Shown here: one piece after another, positions 16,862 through 25,469 of the stretch
Position numbering within the stretch: position 1 is the first letter of the stretch
Layout: each line of letters starts with the position of its first letter
From: Lysobacteraceae bacterium
GTDB taxonomy: Bacteria > Pseudomonadota > Gammaproteobacteria > Nevskiales > Nevskiaceae
NCBI GenBank assembly: GCA_013823855.1
Contig: PNMW01000060.1
Coordinates: forward strand, 1-35,640
Reading direction: 5' to 3'
Length of the DNA stretch: 35,640 bases
Position numbers and translations under genes: made by a program
The notes under the pieces: model-generated
The model's input: the letters and a program-made list of their open reading frames with translations, nothing else
Told to the model about the DNA's origin: nothing
Databases searched by the model: none

Positions 16862-18050
16862 GCGCGATCCCGGCGGCGTGGCCGGAAGCCCAGGCCCACT
16901 GGAAGTTGTAGCCGCCGAGCCAGCCGGTGACATCGACGACCTCGCCGATGAAGTACAGCCCCGGCTGCAGCTTCGATCCCATGGTCCTGGAATCCAGGCC
17001 GTCGGTATCGACGCCGCCCAGCGTGACCTCGGCAGTGCGATAGCCCTCGGTGCCGCTGGCGGTGATCGGCCAGCATGCGAGCTGACCGGCGATTGCCCCC
17101 AGCTCGGCCGCGCGGTACTGGCGCAGCGGCTTCGTTCCGATCCAGCGTTCGCACAGACGCTGCGCGTAACGCTTCGGCAGCACTTCCGACAGCACCGTCT
17201 GCAGCATCGTCGCCGGGCGCTCCGCCTGCTGTATGGCCAGCCAGTCGGCGGCATCGACATCCGGCAGCAGGTTCAGGCTCAGCGGCTCGCCCGGCTGCCA
17301 GTACGAGGAAACCTGCAGGATCGCCGGCCCGCTCAAGCCCCGATGGGTGATCAGCAGACCGCCGCGAAAGCTTGCATCGCCGGCCGTCGCCTCGACCGGC
17401 AGCGCAACGCCGGACAGGTCGGCATGGTCTTCCAGCGGCCTGCCGGACAGGGTCAGCGGCACCAGCCCGGCGCGGGTCGGCAGCACGGCATGGCCGAACT
17501 GCCGGGCCAGCTGGTAGCCGAAGCCGGTGGCGCCCATCGACGGAATCGACAGCCCGCCGGTCGCCACCACGACCGACGCCGCCGTGTACAGGCCATGCGT
17601 GGTCGTCACTTCGTAGCGGCCGCTGCGATGGCTGACGGCGGTGATCGTGCAATCGGTCTGGATCGCCACGCTGGCGTCGCGGCATTCGTCGACCAGCATC
17701 CGCACGATCAGCTTCGAGGACTCGTCGCAGAACAGCTGGCCGAGTTCCTTCTCGTGGTAGCGGATGCCGTGCTTGTCGACCAGCGCAACGAAATCAGCCG
17801 GCTTGAAGCGGGCGAGGGCCGACTTGCAGAAGTGCGGATTGGCCGACAGGTAGTTCGCGTGCGTGGTGCCGGTGTTGGTGAAATTGCAGCGGCCGCCGCC
17901 GGACATCAGGATCTTCTTGCCGACCTTGTTGGCGTGCTCGATCACCCGCACGCGCCGGCCGCGCCGGCCAGCGGTGAACGCGCAGAACAGGCCGGCGGCG
18001 CCGGCGCCGAGGATCAGGACGTCGTCGGTGTTCGGGACCGCGCGGCTCAC
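16848..18050 (-). CDS. BaiN/YhiN (HI0933)-family NAD(P)/FAD-dependent oxidoreductase
   Basis: A 400-residue flavoprotein. The N-terminal FAD motif is LILGAGAAGLFCAF, followed by the family signature KKILMSGGGRCNFTN (about 45-60). Also present are VVVATGGLSIPSMGATGFGY and the C-terminal GLYFIGEVVDVTGWLGGYNFQWAWASG. These identify the HI0933/YhiN group (about 390-410 residues); the physiological substrate is poorly known for most members. It starts with GTG, overlapping the rluF stop by 4 bases (GTGA), so translation is probably coupled to rluF. Confidence 0.92.
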   Translation of the reverse strand: MSRAVPNTDDVLILGAGAAGLFCAFTAGRRGRRVRVIEHANKVGKKILMSGGGRCNFTNTGTTHANYLSANPHFCKSALARFKPADFVALVDKHGIRYHEKELGQLFCDESSKLIVRMLVDECRDASVAIQTDCTITAVSHRSGRYEVTTTHGLYTAASVVVATGGLSIPSMGATGFGYQLARQFGHAVLPTRAGLVPLTLSGRPLEDHADLSGVALPVEATAGDASFRGGLLITHRGLSGPAILQVSSYWQPGEPLSLNLLPDVDAADWLAIQQAERPATMLQTVLSEVLPKRYAQRLCERWIGTKPLRQYRAAELGAIAGQLACWPITASGTEGYRTAEVTLGGVDTDGLDSRTMGSKLQPGLYFIGEVVDVTGWLGGYNFQWAWASGHAAGIALSGS

Positions 18051-18748
18051 CAGACGGTGCGCTCGGGCAGCAGCCCCTTCAGTTCGTCCGGTGTCAGATC
18101 ACGCCAGGCGCCGACCTTCAGGTTGCCCAGCCGCACGTTGATGATCCGCACCCGCTGCAGGCGCACCACCTTGTAGTCGAAGGCCGCACACATCCGGCGG
18201 ATCTGCCGGTTCAGGCCCTGGGTCAGGATGATCTTGAAGCTGAATTCGCCGAGCGCCTCGATCCGGCACGGCTTGGTGCGTTCTTCGAGTTCGGTCAGGT
18301 AGACGCCCTTGGCCATCGCCGCGATGAAGCTCGGCGTCACCGCGCGGTTCACGGTGACCCGGTATTCCTTCTCGTGGTTGTTCTCGGACCTGAGAATCTC
18401 GTTGACGATGTCGCCGTTGTTGGTCAGCAGGATCAGGCCGTCGGAATCCTTGTCGAGCCGGCCGATCGGGAAGATCCGTTCGCGGTGCTTGATGAAGTCG
18501 ACGATGTTGCCGGCGACATGGCGCTCGGTCGTGCAGGTGATGCCGACCGGCTTGTTCAGCGCGATGTAGACATGCACGGAGGCTGCGCCGATCGGCTTGC
18601 CGTCGACGCAGACGGTGTCGCCGTCGTTGACCTGGGTGCCGAGTGTTGCCGCCGCGCCGTTGACCGTGACCCGGCCGGCCTCGATCCAGCCGTCGGCACC
18701 GCGCCTGGACGTGACGCCGGTTTCGGCAATGAACTTGTTGAGGCGCAA
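18047..18748 (-). CDS. rluF: 23S rRNA pseudouridine synthase (RluF type)
   Basis: A 233-residue RsuA/RluB/RluE/RluF-family enzyme. An N-terminal S4 domain (MRLNKFIAETGVTSRRGAD, about 1-55) precedes the synthase domain with IGRLDKDSDGLILLTNNGD, whose first Asp is catalytic. The KDSDG form is typical of RluF (23S U2604) rather than RluB. GLNRQIRRMCAAFDYKV is the other conserved motif. It is shorter than E. coli RluF (290), which has a long C-terminal tail. The best start is a TTG at 18748, since the S4 domain begins there. It overlaps the downstream flavoprotein by 4 bases and follows a small membrane protein by 7 bases. Confidence 0.88.
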   Translation of the reverse strand: MRLNKFIAETGVTSRRGADGWIEAGRVTVNGAAATLGTQVNDGDTVCVDGKPIGAASVHVYIALNKPVGITCTTERHVAGNIVDFIKHRERIFPIGRLDKDSDGLILLTNNGDIVNEILRSENNHEKEYRVTVNRAVTPSFIAAMAKGVYLTELEERTKPCRIEALGEFSFKIILTQGLNRQIRRMCAAFDYKVVRLQRVRIINVRLGNLKVGAWRDLTPDELKGLLPERTVW

Positions 18749-18755
18749 GCGGGTT

Positions 18756-19034
18756 TCAGCCGAAGTAGTGCAGCGCAGCCGCCGCGCCGAACGAGAACGC
18801 GCTGCGGATCACCCGCGCGGCGCGGTCACGCGGCAGCATCCTCAGGTCTACCTCGTCTTCGGAAAGTCCGGCGCGCTGCCAGGTTTCCTCGCGTTCCCTG
18901 CGGGTCACGAAGCGGTCGATGGCGCCGGACACCAGCCAGCAGAACACGAAGTAGATCGCGCTGAGCGGGCCGAACAGCACCAGACTGAGCAGCAGCATGC
19001 CCCAGGAGCTCAGCGGCTTGAGCCAGCGGTCCAT
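18756..19034 (-). CDS. Small membrane protein, conserved hypothetical
   Basis: A 92-residue protein with one long hydrophobic region (about 11-38, MLLLSLVLFGPLSAIYFVFCWLV), possibly two short helices. A charged segment (TRREREETWQRAGLSEDEVDLR) and a short hydrophobic end follow. It lies 7 bases after rimO and 7 bases before rluF on the same strand, so it belongs to that operon. I do not recognise a function. Confidence 0.7.
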   Translation of the reverse strand: MDRWLKPLSSWGMLLLSLVLFGPLSAIYFVFCWLVSGAIDRFVTRREREETWQRAGLSEDEVDLRMLPRDRAARVIRSAFSFGAAAALHYFG

Positions 19035-19041
19035 CGGCCGA

Positions 19042-20421
19042 TCAGCCCTTGACGACGGTGGCGTACAGGTCGTGAGTATCGGCGTCGGTGACCGTGGCCA
19101 TCACCCGCTGGCCGGCCTTGAGTCTGGCGCCGCCTTCCAGGATCACCCGACCGTCGATTTCCGGCGCATCCGCGTACGAACGGCCGATCACACCCTCGGG
19201 GCCGACCTCGTCGACCAGTACTTCGAGCGTCTTGCCGATCTTCTTGGCCAGCTTGGCTTCGCTGATCGCAGCCTGGCGGGTCATGAACCGTTCGAGGCGC
19301 TCGTCCATCACCTCCTGCGGCACTGCCCCCGGCAGCGCGTTGGCGGTGGCCCCTTCGACCGGCGAGTAGGTGAAGGCGCCGACCCGGTCGAGCTGCGCTT
19401 CGTCGAGCCAGTCGAGCAGGGTCTGGAACTCGGCCTCGGTTTCGCCGGGGAAGCCGACGATGAACGTCGAGCGCACCGCGATGTCCGGGCAGATCGACCG
19501 CCAGGCTTCGAGCCGGCGCAAGGTGTTTTCCGCCGCCGCCGGCCGCTTCATCCGCTTGAGTACCGCAGTGCTGGCGTGCTGGAACGGCACGTCGAGATAG
19601 GGCAGCACCAGGCCTTCGGCCATCAGCTCGATGACGCCATCGACGTGCGGATACGGATAGACGTAGTGCAGGCGCACCCAGGGCCGGTGCGGCGCGTCGA
19701 GGTTGGCGAGGCCGCGGCACAGGTCGAGCATCCGGGTTTCGTACTCGCGGTCGCGGAAGCTGCGCCGGGCGTACTTGAGATCCGCGCCGTAGGCGCTGGT
19801 GTCCTGCGAGATCACCAGCAGTTCCTGGACGCCGGCGCGGGCCAGCTTCTGGGCTTCGACCAGCACCTCGTCGACCGGGCGCGAGCGCAACTTGCCGCGC
19901 ATCGACGGGATGATGCAGAAGCTGCACTTGTGATTGCAGCCTTCGGAAATCTTGACGTAGGCGTAATGGCGCGGCGTCAGCTTGATCCCCTGCGGCGGCA
20001 GCAGGTCGAGGAAGGGGTCGTGCCGCGGCGGCACCGCCGTGTGGACGGCGTCCATCACGCCGCGAAAGTCCTGCGGGCCGGTGATCGACAGCAGGTCCGG
20101 GAATCTTTCGGTGATCACTTCGCGCTTGGCGCCGAGGCAGCCGGTGACGATCACCTTGCCGTTCTCGGCCATCGCATCGCCGATGGCATCGAGCGATTCG
20201 GCCACCGCCGAGTCGATGAAGCCGCAGGTGTTGACGATCACCACGTCCGCCGAATCGTAGTTGCCGACGGTTTCGTAACCCTCGGCGCGCAGCTGGGTCA
20301 GGATCCGTTCGGAATCGACCAGCGCCTTCGGGCAGCCGAGCGACACGAAGCCGACCTTGGGAGCCGGCTTCGGCGGAACGGCGGCGGTCTTGCGGCGGGG
20401 ACGAGCAGCGGCAGCGGGCAT
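19042..20421 (-). CDS. rimO: Ribosomal protein S12 methylthiotransferase RimO
   Basis: A 459-residue radical-SAM methylthiotransferase. The N-terminal MTTase domain has three cysteine motifs: [18 protein letters not shown] and TGCLGAK. The radical SAM CX3CX2C motif is in [19 protein letters not shown], followed by SQDTSAYG, and a C-terminal TRAM domain closes the protein. [12 protein letters not shown] with LGCPK distinguishes RimO from MiaB. It adds a methylthio group to Asp89 of S12. It is the first gene of the minus-strand run rimO, small membrane protein, rluF, flavoprotein, so two ribosome modifiers share one transcription unit. Confidence 0.95.
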   Translation of the reverse strand: MPAAAARPRRKTAAVPPKPAPKVGFVSLGCPKALVDSERILTQLRAEGYETVGNYDSADVVIVNTCGFIDSAVAESLDAIGDAMAENGKVIVTGCLGAKREVITERFPDLLSITGPQDFRGVMDAVHTAVPPRHDPFLDLLPPQGIKLTPRHYAYVKISEGCNHKCSFCIIPSMRGKLRSRPVDEVLVEAQKLARAGVQELLVISQDTSAYGADLKYARRSFRDREYETRMLDLCRGLANLDAPHRPWVRLHYVYPYPHVDGVIELMAEGLVLPYLDVPFQHASTAVLKRMKRPAAAENTLRRLEAWRSICPDIAVRSTFIVGFPGETEAEFQTLLDWLDEAQLDRVGAFTYSPVEGATANALPGAVPQEVMDERLERFMTRQAAISEAKLAKKIGKTLEVLVDEVGPEGVIGRSYADAPEIDGRVILEGGARLKAGQRVMATVTDADTHDLYATVVKG

Positions 20422-20510
20422 GAATGCACCGGGAAAAGCGGGGAGGCCGGCATTTTACCTGTTCGGGGGTGGTCGGCCGCTGATCGCTGGCCGGCGTCGA
20501 AAAAGCCGAT

Positions 20511-20726
20511 CTCACGCAAAGACGCGGAAGGCGCCAAGGAAAACGCCACGCGAAAATGCAGCAGGTCTGCCATCCCTTGCCGACACCTCGTCTGATCGAA
20601 CGACCCCAGGCCTCCGGAGGTGGGAACAAGGCTTGCCTTCCCGCGGTGCCGCCGCGCCATGCTGTTCCCTCCAGCAATCGCGCCTTGGCGGTGCTCGTCT
20701 CGGCGTTTCCGCGTCTTTGCGTGTGA
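20511..20726. repeat. Spaced inverted repeat with CGCAAAGACGCGGAA arms
   Basis: A 17-base arm at 20513-20529 (CACGCAAAGACGCGGAA) is the exact reverse complement of 20707-20723. Weaker complementarity continues inward: GCGCCAAGG after the left arm against CCTTGGCGG before the right arm, and a central CCTCCGGAGG palindrome. The remaining bases of the 440-base gap 20422-20861 show no gene. The CGCAAAGACGC theme resembles small repeats scattered through many bacterial genomes, so this may be a MITE-like or structural-RNA-like repeat. Confidence 0.6.
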
Positions 20727-20861
20727 CTGGCGTTCTCAGCACTGTGGACCGCGAAGGCGAACCCCGGCCCGATCCGGCGGTCCCAATCCGACAACAACGC
20801 AGGTCGGCATCACGTCGATAGACTAGGCCAGCATTCACGTCACCCGCTTCCGGAGTCGCTC

Positions 20862-23414
20862 ATGGGCAAGCTCGTCAAGATCGTTTTCGGCATCGTCGGT
20901 GCCGTGCTGCTGGTGCTGGTCCTCGCGGTCGGCGCCTTCGCGCTGTTCTTCGATCCGAACGACTTCCGCACGCAGATCACCGCCGCCGCCAGAAAGGCCA
21001 CCGGCCGCGAGCTGACCGTCGGCGAGATCAAGCTCGGCATCTATCCGGTGCTCGGCGCCAATGTGAAGGAGGTCAGCCTGAGCAATGCTCCCGGCTTCGG
21101 TGATCAGCCGATGCTGCAGGTGGCCGAGGCCGACGTCGGCCTGCGCCTGCTGCCACTGGTGCTGAGGCGCGAACTGGTGGTCGGCAAGGTGGCGCTGAAC
21201 GGGCTGAAGGCCCATCTGGCCAAGGATGCCGACGGCAAGTCGAACTGGGACGACCTCGCCAAAGGCGGCGCCCAGGACGAAACCAAGCCGGACGAGCCGG
21301 CCGGCGCGGGCGCGGGACTCAAGTCGATCGACATCGGCGGCATCGCGATCAGCAATGCCGATGTCTCGTACAGCGACCGGCAGTCGGGGCAGGCCTACAG
21401 GGTGGCCGGCCTGAACCTGGAAACCGGCTCGATCAGCCCGGGTGATCCCTTCGATATCTCGCTCGCCTTCGTCACCACCCTGGAAGCGCAGAGGGCGACC
21501 GCCGACGTCAAGCTGTCGACCCGCGTCGAGTACGACCTTGAAGCGCAGGCCTACAGCGCGAAGAAGCTGGTGCTGAAGCTGCTCGCCACGCTGCCGGACC
21601 AGAAGGCCGACATCGACCTGTCCGGCGATCTGTCGGCCGACCTGAAGAAGCAGACCGCGCTGGCCGACAAGCTGAGCCTGAAGGTCAAGGCCAAGACCGC
21701 CGATGGCAGCGCCGATGTGGCGCTCGATGGCAGTGTTTCGGCCGACCTTGCCGCCAAGACCGCGCTGGCCGAAAAGCTGGCGGTGAAGCTGAAGGCGGCG
21801 CTGAAGGATCTGAATGCCGACGCCGACCTGTCGGTACGCGTGTCGGCCGAGTACGACAAGCCGCTGGTCCGGGCCGAAGGCCTGAAGCTGTCGCTGAACG
21901 CCAGCGGTGCCGCGCTGCCGGGCGGCAAGCAGGCGGCAACGTTCACCGGCGATGCCATCTACGACGGCGCCAGGGGCACGCTGAAGCTGGCGACCGGCGA
22001 ACTGAAGGCGAGCGATCTCGGCCTGGAAGTCGCGCTCGGCCTCGACGGCAGCGGCCTGAACACCGATGCGCCGCGTTTCATGGGCCCGGTGTCGGTCAAG
22101 AACTTCAATCCGCGCGATCTGATGAAACTGCTCGACATCAAGCTCGAGACCCACGATCCGGAAACGCTCAAGGCGCTGGCGCTCAGGCTCAAGTTCGACG
22201 CCTCGACCAACAGCGCGCGGATCACCGACCTGAACCTGAAGCTCGACCAGAGCACGATCACCGGCAATGCCACGATCAGCGACTTCAAGACCAAGGCGGC
22301 CGAGTTTGCGCTGAAGCTCGACGGCATCGATGCCGACCGCTACCTGCCAACGCCGACCGTGCCGGTCAAGGAAGCGCCGCTGACGCCGGAGGAGAAGGCC
22401 GCGGTCAATGCCACCGAAGTGCCGTCCGACGTGCTCGACACGCTGAATGTCGTCGGCAGCGTCGACATCGGCAAGCTGAAGCTGAAGAACGTCGCGATGA
22501 CCGCCGTGCAGCTGCGCGTCAACGCGCTGAAGGGCCAGGAGAAGACCATCGGCCTCGGTGCCCAGCTGTACGGCGGCAGCATCGCCTCGACGACCCGGAT
22601 CGCGCCGGGGGCGACACCGCGCTACGTCGAATCGCTCAAGTTGACCTCGATCGCCGCCGGCCCGCTGCTCAAGGACTTCACTGGCAAGGAGTCGATGACC
22701 GGCAGCGGCAACTTCGCGATGGATGTCAGCACCGCCGGCAAGACCGTCGGCGCGCTGAAGCAGGCCTTGAACGGCGATCTGTCGTTCAGCTTCCTGAACG
22801 GCGCGGTCAAGGGCTTCAACCTCGGCCAGATCCTGCGCAAGGGCGACGCGCTGCTGAAGGGCCAGCAGTTCAACGACACCGCGCCGGTGCAGACCGACTT
22901 CACCGAGCTGTCGGCGGCCGCGAAGATCAGCAACGGCGTGCTGCAATCCGATGCTTTGAATGCCAAGAGCCCGCTGTTCCGGGTCGACGGCGCCGGCAAG
23001 GTCAATCTGGTCACCGAAACCATCGACTACACCGCCAAGCCGACCATCGTGAACACCGCCAGCGGCCAGGGCGGCAAGGACCTGCCGGACCTCACCGGCA
23101 TCGTCATCCCGATCAAGGTCAGCGGCACGTTCGACAAGCCCAAGTACTCGCTGGACCTGAAGGCCGCGCTGACCCAGAAGGCCACCCAGGGCCTGCGCGA
23201 CCAGCTGGTCGGCGACAAGGGCGACAAGCTGCGCGACAAGATCGACACCCAGCTGGAAAAGAAGCTCGGCGGCGAACTGGAGAACAATCCGGCGCTCAAG
23301 GGCAAGCTGCAGGATGGCCTGAATTCGCTGTTCGGCAAGAAGAAAAAGCCGGCCGAGCCAGCGACCGCACCGGCGCCAGCAGAGCCAGCGCCGGCACCCG
23401 CTCCGACGCCTTGA
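20862..23414 (+). CDS. AsmA-family protein (inner-membrane anchored, lipid-transport type)
   Basis: An 850-residue AsmA-like protein. It has an N-terminal membrane anchor (about 3-28, VKIVFGIVGAVLLVLVLAVG) followed by FFDPNDFRTQITAAARKATGRELTV, the classic AsmA start. A long beta-rich periplasmic region contains internal near-repeats with SGDLSADLKKQTALADKL and DGSVSADLAAKTALAEKL (about 250-320). The AsmA C-terminal domain (about 530-780) includes LNGDLSFSFLNGAVKGFNLGQILRKGDALLKG. A Lys-rich helix and a Pro/Ala-rich tail end it. The start has GGAG about 8 bases upstream. Family knowledge: AsmA-like proteins are bridge-like lipid transporters or modulators between the membranes. The stop overlaps the mutY start. 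Confidence 0.9.
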   Translation: MGKLVKIVFGIVGAVLLVLVLAVGAFALFFDPNDFRTQITAAARKATGRELTVGEIKLGIYPVLGANVKEVSLSNAPGFGDQPMLQVAEADVGLRLLPLVLRRELVVGKVALNGLKAHLAKDADGKSNWDDLAKGGAQDETKPDEPAGAGAGLKSIDIGGIAISNADVSYSDRQSGQAYRVAGLNLETGSISPGDPFDISLAFVTTLEAQRATADVKLSTRVEYDLEAQAYSAKKLVLKLLATLPDQKADIDLSGDLSADLKKQTALADKLSLKVKAKTADGSADVALDGSVSADLAAKTALAEKLAVKLKAALKDLNADADLSVRVSAEYDKPLVRAEGLKLSLNASGAALPGGKQAATFTGDAIYDGARGTLKLATGELKASDLGLEVALGLDGSGLNTDAPRFMGPVSVKNFNPRDLMKLLDIKLETHDPETLKALALRLKFDASTNSARITDLNLKLDQSTITGNATISDFKTKAAEFALKLDGIDADRYLPTPTVPVKEAPLTPEEKAAVNATEVPSDVLDTLNVVGSVDIGKLKLKNVAMTAVQLRVNALKGQEKTIGLGAQLYGGSIASTTRIAPGATPRYVESLKLTSIAAGPLLKDFTGKESMTGSGNFAMDVSTAGKTVGALKQALNGDLSFSFLNGAVKGFNLGQILRKGDALLKGQQFNDTAPVQTDFTELSAAAKISNGVLQSDALNAKSPLFRVDGAGKVNLVTETIDYTAKPTIVNTASGQGGKDLPDLTGIVIPIKVSGTFDKPKYSLDLKAALTQKATQGLRDQLVGDKGDKLRDKIDTQLEKKLGGELENNPALKGKLQDGLNSLFGKKKKPAEPATAPAPAEPAPAPAPTP

Positions 23415-24682
23415 GCGGCCGCAAGCCTGCGGTCGGCGAAGCCCCGTTCGCCGACCGCCTGCTGGCCTGGTTCGACGTCCACGGCCGCCGCACGCTGCCG
23501 TGGCAGTCGCCGCGCAGCGCCTACCGGGTCTGGCTGTCGGAAGTGATGCTGCAGCAGACCCAGGTCGCCACGGTCATCCCGTATTTCGAGCGCTTCGTCG
23601 CCCGTTTTCCCGACTTCCGCAGTCTTGCGGCAGCCGATGTCGACGAGGTGCTGGCGCTGTGGGCCGGGCTGGGCTACTACGCCCGCGGCCGCAATCTGCA
23701 TGCGGCGGCGAAGCAGGTGGGGTCGCTGCATCGCGGCGAGATGCCGAACGACCTCGAAGCGGTGCAGGCGCTGCCCGGCGTCGGCCGCTCGACGGCGGCG
23801 GCCATCCTCGCTCAGGCTTTTGGCGCCCGGCACGCGATCCTTGACGGCAACGTCAAGCGGGTACTGGCGCGACACGCGGCCGTTGCCGGCTGGCCCGGCA
23901 CGCCGAAGGTCGCCGAACAGTTGTGGGCGATCGCCGAGCGCCTGCTGCCGGCGACCCGGCTGGCCGACTACACGCAGGCGATCATGGATCTCGGCGCCAC
24001 GCTGTGCACGGCGCGTGCGCCGGCCTGCGCGCGCTGTCCGGTGGCCGCCGACTGCATCGCCCATCGCGAGGAGCGGGTCGGCGCGTTCCCGTCGCCGAAG
24101 CCGGCCAGGGCGCGGCCGTACCGGCGCGCGACCCTGCTGCTGGTCGAAAACGCCCAAGGCGCGATCCTGATCGAACGCCGTCCGCCGACCGGCATCTGGG
24201 GCGGCCTGTGGAGCCTGCCGGTCGCCGCCGAGGGCGAATCGGCCGACCAACTGTTGCGGCAGCGCCACGGCATCCGTGTCGAGCCGCTCGACACGCTGCC
24301 GGCGTTCCGCCACGCCTTCACGCATTTCGAGCTGGAGCTGACGCCGCTGGTCTGCGCGTTGATCGACGACGAGCGGCCTGACGAACTTCGCGAGCGACCG
24401 GACCAGCGCTGGCTTACCATCAGCGCCCGCAGCGACGATGCCTTCACCGGCATTGGCCTGCCGGCACCGGTGCTCGGCTTCCTGAGCCGCCGCTACGCCC
24501 TCAACGCCCTCACCGACACGAGCACTCCCGACCCATGCCCCGCACCGTCCACTGCATCAAGCTCGGGCAGGAAGCCGAAGGCCTCCCGCGTCCTCCCGTC
24601 CCCGGCGACCTCGGCCAGCGGATCTACGAGCAGGTCTCGAAGAAAGCCTGGGCCGACTGGCTCGCGCACCAGACCCGACTGA
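23411..24682 (+). CDS. mutY: A/G-specific adenine glycosylase MutY, with C-terminal overrun
   Basis: A 423-residue MutY, longer than the usual 350. The catalytic domain has [10 protein letters not shown] (catalytic Glu), the helix-hairpin-helix [12 protein letters not shown], the active-site Asp in [12 protein letters not shown], and the 4Fe-4S site CX6CX2CX5C (about 197-213). A C-terminal NUDIX-like domain (about 235-360) recognises 8-oxoG. It starts with TTG overlapping the AsmA stop (TTGA). The chain would normally end near GFLSRRYAL; here the frame runs on about 60 residues, through the start of yggX and 148 bases into it. The extension is Ser/Pro/Arg-rich and probably not functional. MutY prevents G:C to T:A changes. 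Confidence 0.93.
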   Translation: MSGRKPAVGEAPFADRLLAWFDVHGRRTLPWQSPRSAYRVWLSEVMLQQTQVATVIPYFERFVARFPDFRSLAAADVDEVLALWAGLGYYARGRNLHAAAKQVGSLHRGEMPNDLEAVQALPGVGRSTAAAILAQAFGARHAILDGNVKRVLARHAAVAGWPGTPKVAEQLWAIAERLLPATRLADYTQAIMDLGATLCTARAPACARCPVAADCIAHREERVGAFPSPKPARARPYRRATLLLVENAQGAILIERRPPTGIWGGLWSLPVAAEGESADQLLRQRHGIRVEPLDTLPAFRHAFTHFELELTPLVCALIDDERPDELRERPDQRWLTISARSDDAFTGIGLPAPVLGFLSRRYALNALTDTSTPDPCPAPSTASSSGRKPKASRVLPSPATSASGSTSRSRRKPGPTGSRTRPD

Positions 24683-24825
24683 TCAACGAGATGCGCCTGT
24701 CGCTGGCCGATTCCGAATCGCGCAAGTTCCTGATGACCGAGCTGGAAAAGTACTTCTACGGCGGCGGCGAGCTGACCCCGACCGGCTACGTTCCGCCACC
24801 ACCGCCCGCGCCACGCCGCGCCTGA
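24535..24825 (+). CDS. yggX: Fe(2+)-trafficking protein YggX
   Basis: A 96-residue YggX-family protein with [47 protein letters not shown] and [17 protein letters not shown], collinear with the 91-residue E. coli protein; the end is a Pro-rich tail. It protects Fe-S enzymes and iron homeostasis under oxidative stress, and MutY is itself an Fe-S protein. The mutY-yggX order is conserved in many gammaproteobacteria. Here its first half lies inside the mutY reading frame, so translation is probably coupled. Confidence 0.95.
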   Translation: MPRTVHCIKLGQEAEGLPRPPVPGDLGQRIYEQVSKKAWADWLAHQTRLINEMRLSLADSESRKFLMTELEKYFYGGGELTPTGYVPPPPPAPRRA

Positions 24826-24835
24826 ACGCAAACCC

Positions 24836-24864
24836 TTGACGCCCGCAGCACGGTCGCGTCTAAT
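24836..24864 (+). promoter_or_regulatory. Promoter of tRNA-Phe
   Basis: TTGACG (24836-24841), a 17-base spacer, then TCTAAT (24859-24864), followed by the GC-rich stretch CGCGCTCCGCG. A GC-rich discriminator after the -10 box is typical of stringently controlled stable-RNA promoters. The mature tRNA begins 41 bases after the -10 box. Confidence 0.75.
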
Positions 24865-24904
24865 CGCGCTCCGCGTTGCGGCGCGGGCCTGAAGTCAAGG
24901 CGTT

Positions 24905-24980
24905 GGCCGAGTAGCTCAGTCGGTAGAGCAGGGGATTGAAAATCCCCGTGTCGGCGGTTCGATTCCGTCCTCGGCCACCA
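24905..24980 (+). tRNA. tRNA-Phe (anticodon GAA)
   Basis: A 76-base cloverleaf. The acceptor GGCCGAG pairs with CTCGGCC, the D-arm is AGCTC with GAGC, the anticodon stem GGGGA/TCCCC carries loop TTGAAAA, the T-arm has GGTTCGATTCC, and CCA is encoded. The anticodon GAA reads Phe codons. Its 3' half is the likely integration target of the accessory element that starts immediately downstream. Confidence 0.97.
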
Positions 24981-25293
24981 TTCGCGAAACAAGCCCCTTT
25001 GATGGGGCTTTTTTCGTTGTGGCGGCGGCGCGCGCCAGGGCGGCGAGGCGGGCATAAGCCGAACGGATCGAAGCATCTGAAGCCCTTGCGGCAGCTATAT
25101 CGGCGACCACAATGGCCGGATTCAGATCAAGCGCGGCGGCGACCTTGATAGCGCCGGCATCGTCCATTTCGTGCCGGCCGGTGCGCCAGTGGCCGACCCG
25201 TCCGCGAGACTCGCCAATCCGCACGGCAACGGCGTTATCCGAAGTCACATCAAAGCGGGCGCGCAAGGCATCCAAGTACGCAGCACTGTTCAC
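24916..25293 (-). CDS. DUF3693-like phage repressor, 3' end inside tRNA-Phe
   Basis: A 125-residue protein starting at GTG (25293) with GGAGG 7 bases upstream; an ATG at 25329 is possible but has no such site. The first about 70 residues (SAAYLDALRARFDV, then SDNAVAVRIGESRGRVGHWRTGRH, MDDAGAIKVAAALDLNPAIVVADI) match the HTH arrangement of DUF3693/Cro-like regulators found in inovirus and other temperate-phage repressors. The last about 20 residues are encoded by the antisense strand of tRNA-Phe, and the stop lies in its D-arm. It is divergent from the element's main operon and faces three operator-like half-sites, as expected for the lysogeny repressor. DNA binding is inferred. Confidence 0.75.
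   Translation of the reverse strand: MNSAAYLDALRARFDVTSDNAVAVRIGESRGRVGHWRTGRHEMDDAGAIKVAAALDLNPAIVVADIAAARASDASIRSAYARLAALARAAATTKKAPSKGLVSRMVAEDGIEPPTRGFSIPCSTD
24946..24980. other. Putative attachment site (attL) in the tRNA-Phe 3' part
   Basis: A phage-type repressor gene and virus-like operon begin directly at the 3' end of tRNA-Phe, and the repressor frame reads back into the tRNA. Elements that insert in tRNA genes usually cross over in the T-arm to CCA segment and leave the gene intact. The matching direct repeat (attR) and the integrase would lie beyond the right edge of the window, so the exact core is not defined. Confidence 0.4.
24991..25014. terminator. Terminator after tRNA-Phe, usable on both strands
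   Basis: AAGCCCC (24991-24997) and GGGGCTT (25004-25010) form a 7-bp stem with a 6-base loop, followed by TTTT. It ends the tRNA transcript. Because AAAA also precedes it on the other strand it could act on minus-strand transcripts too, although there it lies inside the repressor coding frame. Confidence 0.75.
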
Positions 25294-25358
25294 TTTCGGG
25301 CCTCCATCCGAGGAAATTACGAAAAACACCGTACGGCAGACGGTCTATACATCGCAAT

Positions 25359-25400
25359 GGCTAGTGATGCTTGACAGGCTAGACGGCCTAGCCATCAGAT
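25359..25400 (+). promoter_or_regulatory. Main early promoter with three GGCTAG operator half-sites
   Basis: A perfect -35 box TTGACA (25371-25376) is followed by the inverted repeat GGCTAG-ACGGC-CTAGCC (25377-25393) and a poor -10 region (TCAGAT, 25395-25400). A third half-site GGCTAG lies at 25359-25364. The palindrome fills the -35/-10 spacer, so a bound protein would block RNA polymerase. The divergent DUF3693-like regulator is the obvious candidate. Confidence 0.6.
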
Positions 25401-25408
25401 CGGCGCAA

Positions 25409-25469
25409 CCGGGGTAGCTCCCCGGCCAGCGTCCCTCCCTCCGCCGGCTTGCCCGATTAACCGATCGGG
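25409..25469 (+). other. 5' leader of the early operon with two hairpins
   Basis: CCGGGG-TAGCT-CCCCGG (25409-25425) and CCCGAT-TAACCG-ATCGGG (25452-25469) are perfect 6-bp inverted repeats. They flank a C-rich TCCCTCCCTCC stretch that could pair with the GAGGG ribosome site of the first gene. Attenuation, translational control or a single-strand origin structure are all possible. None is shown by the sequence. Confidence 0.4.
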
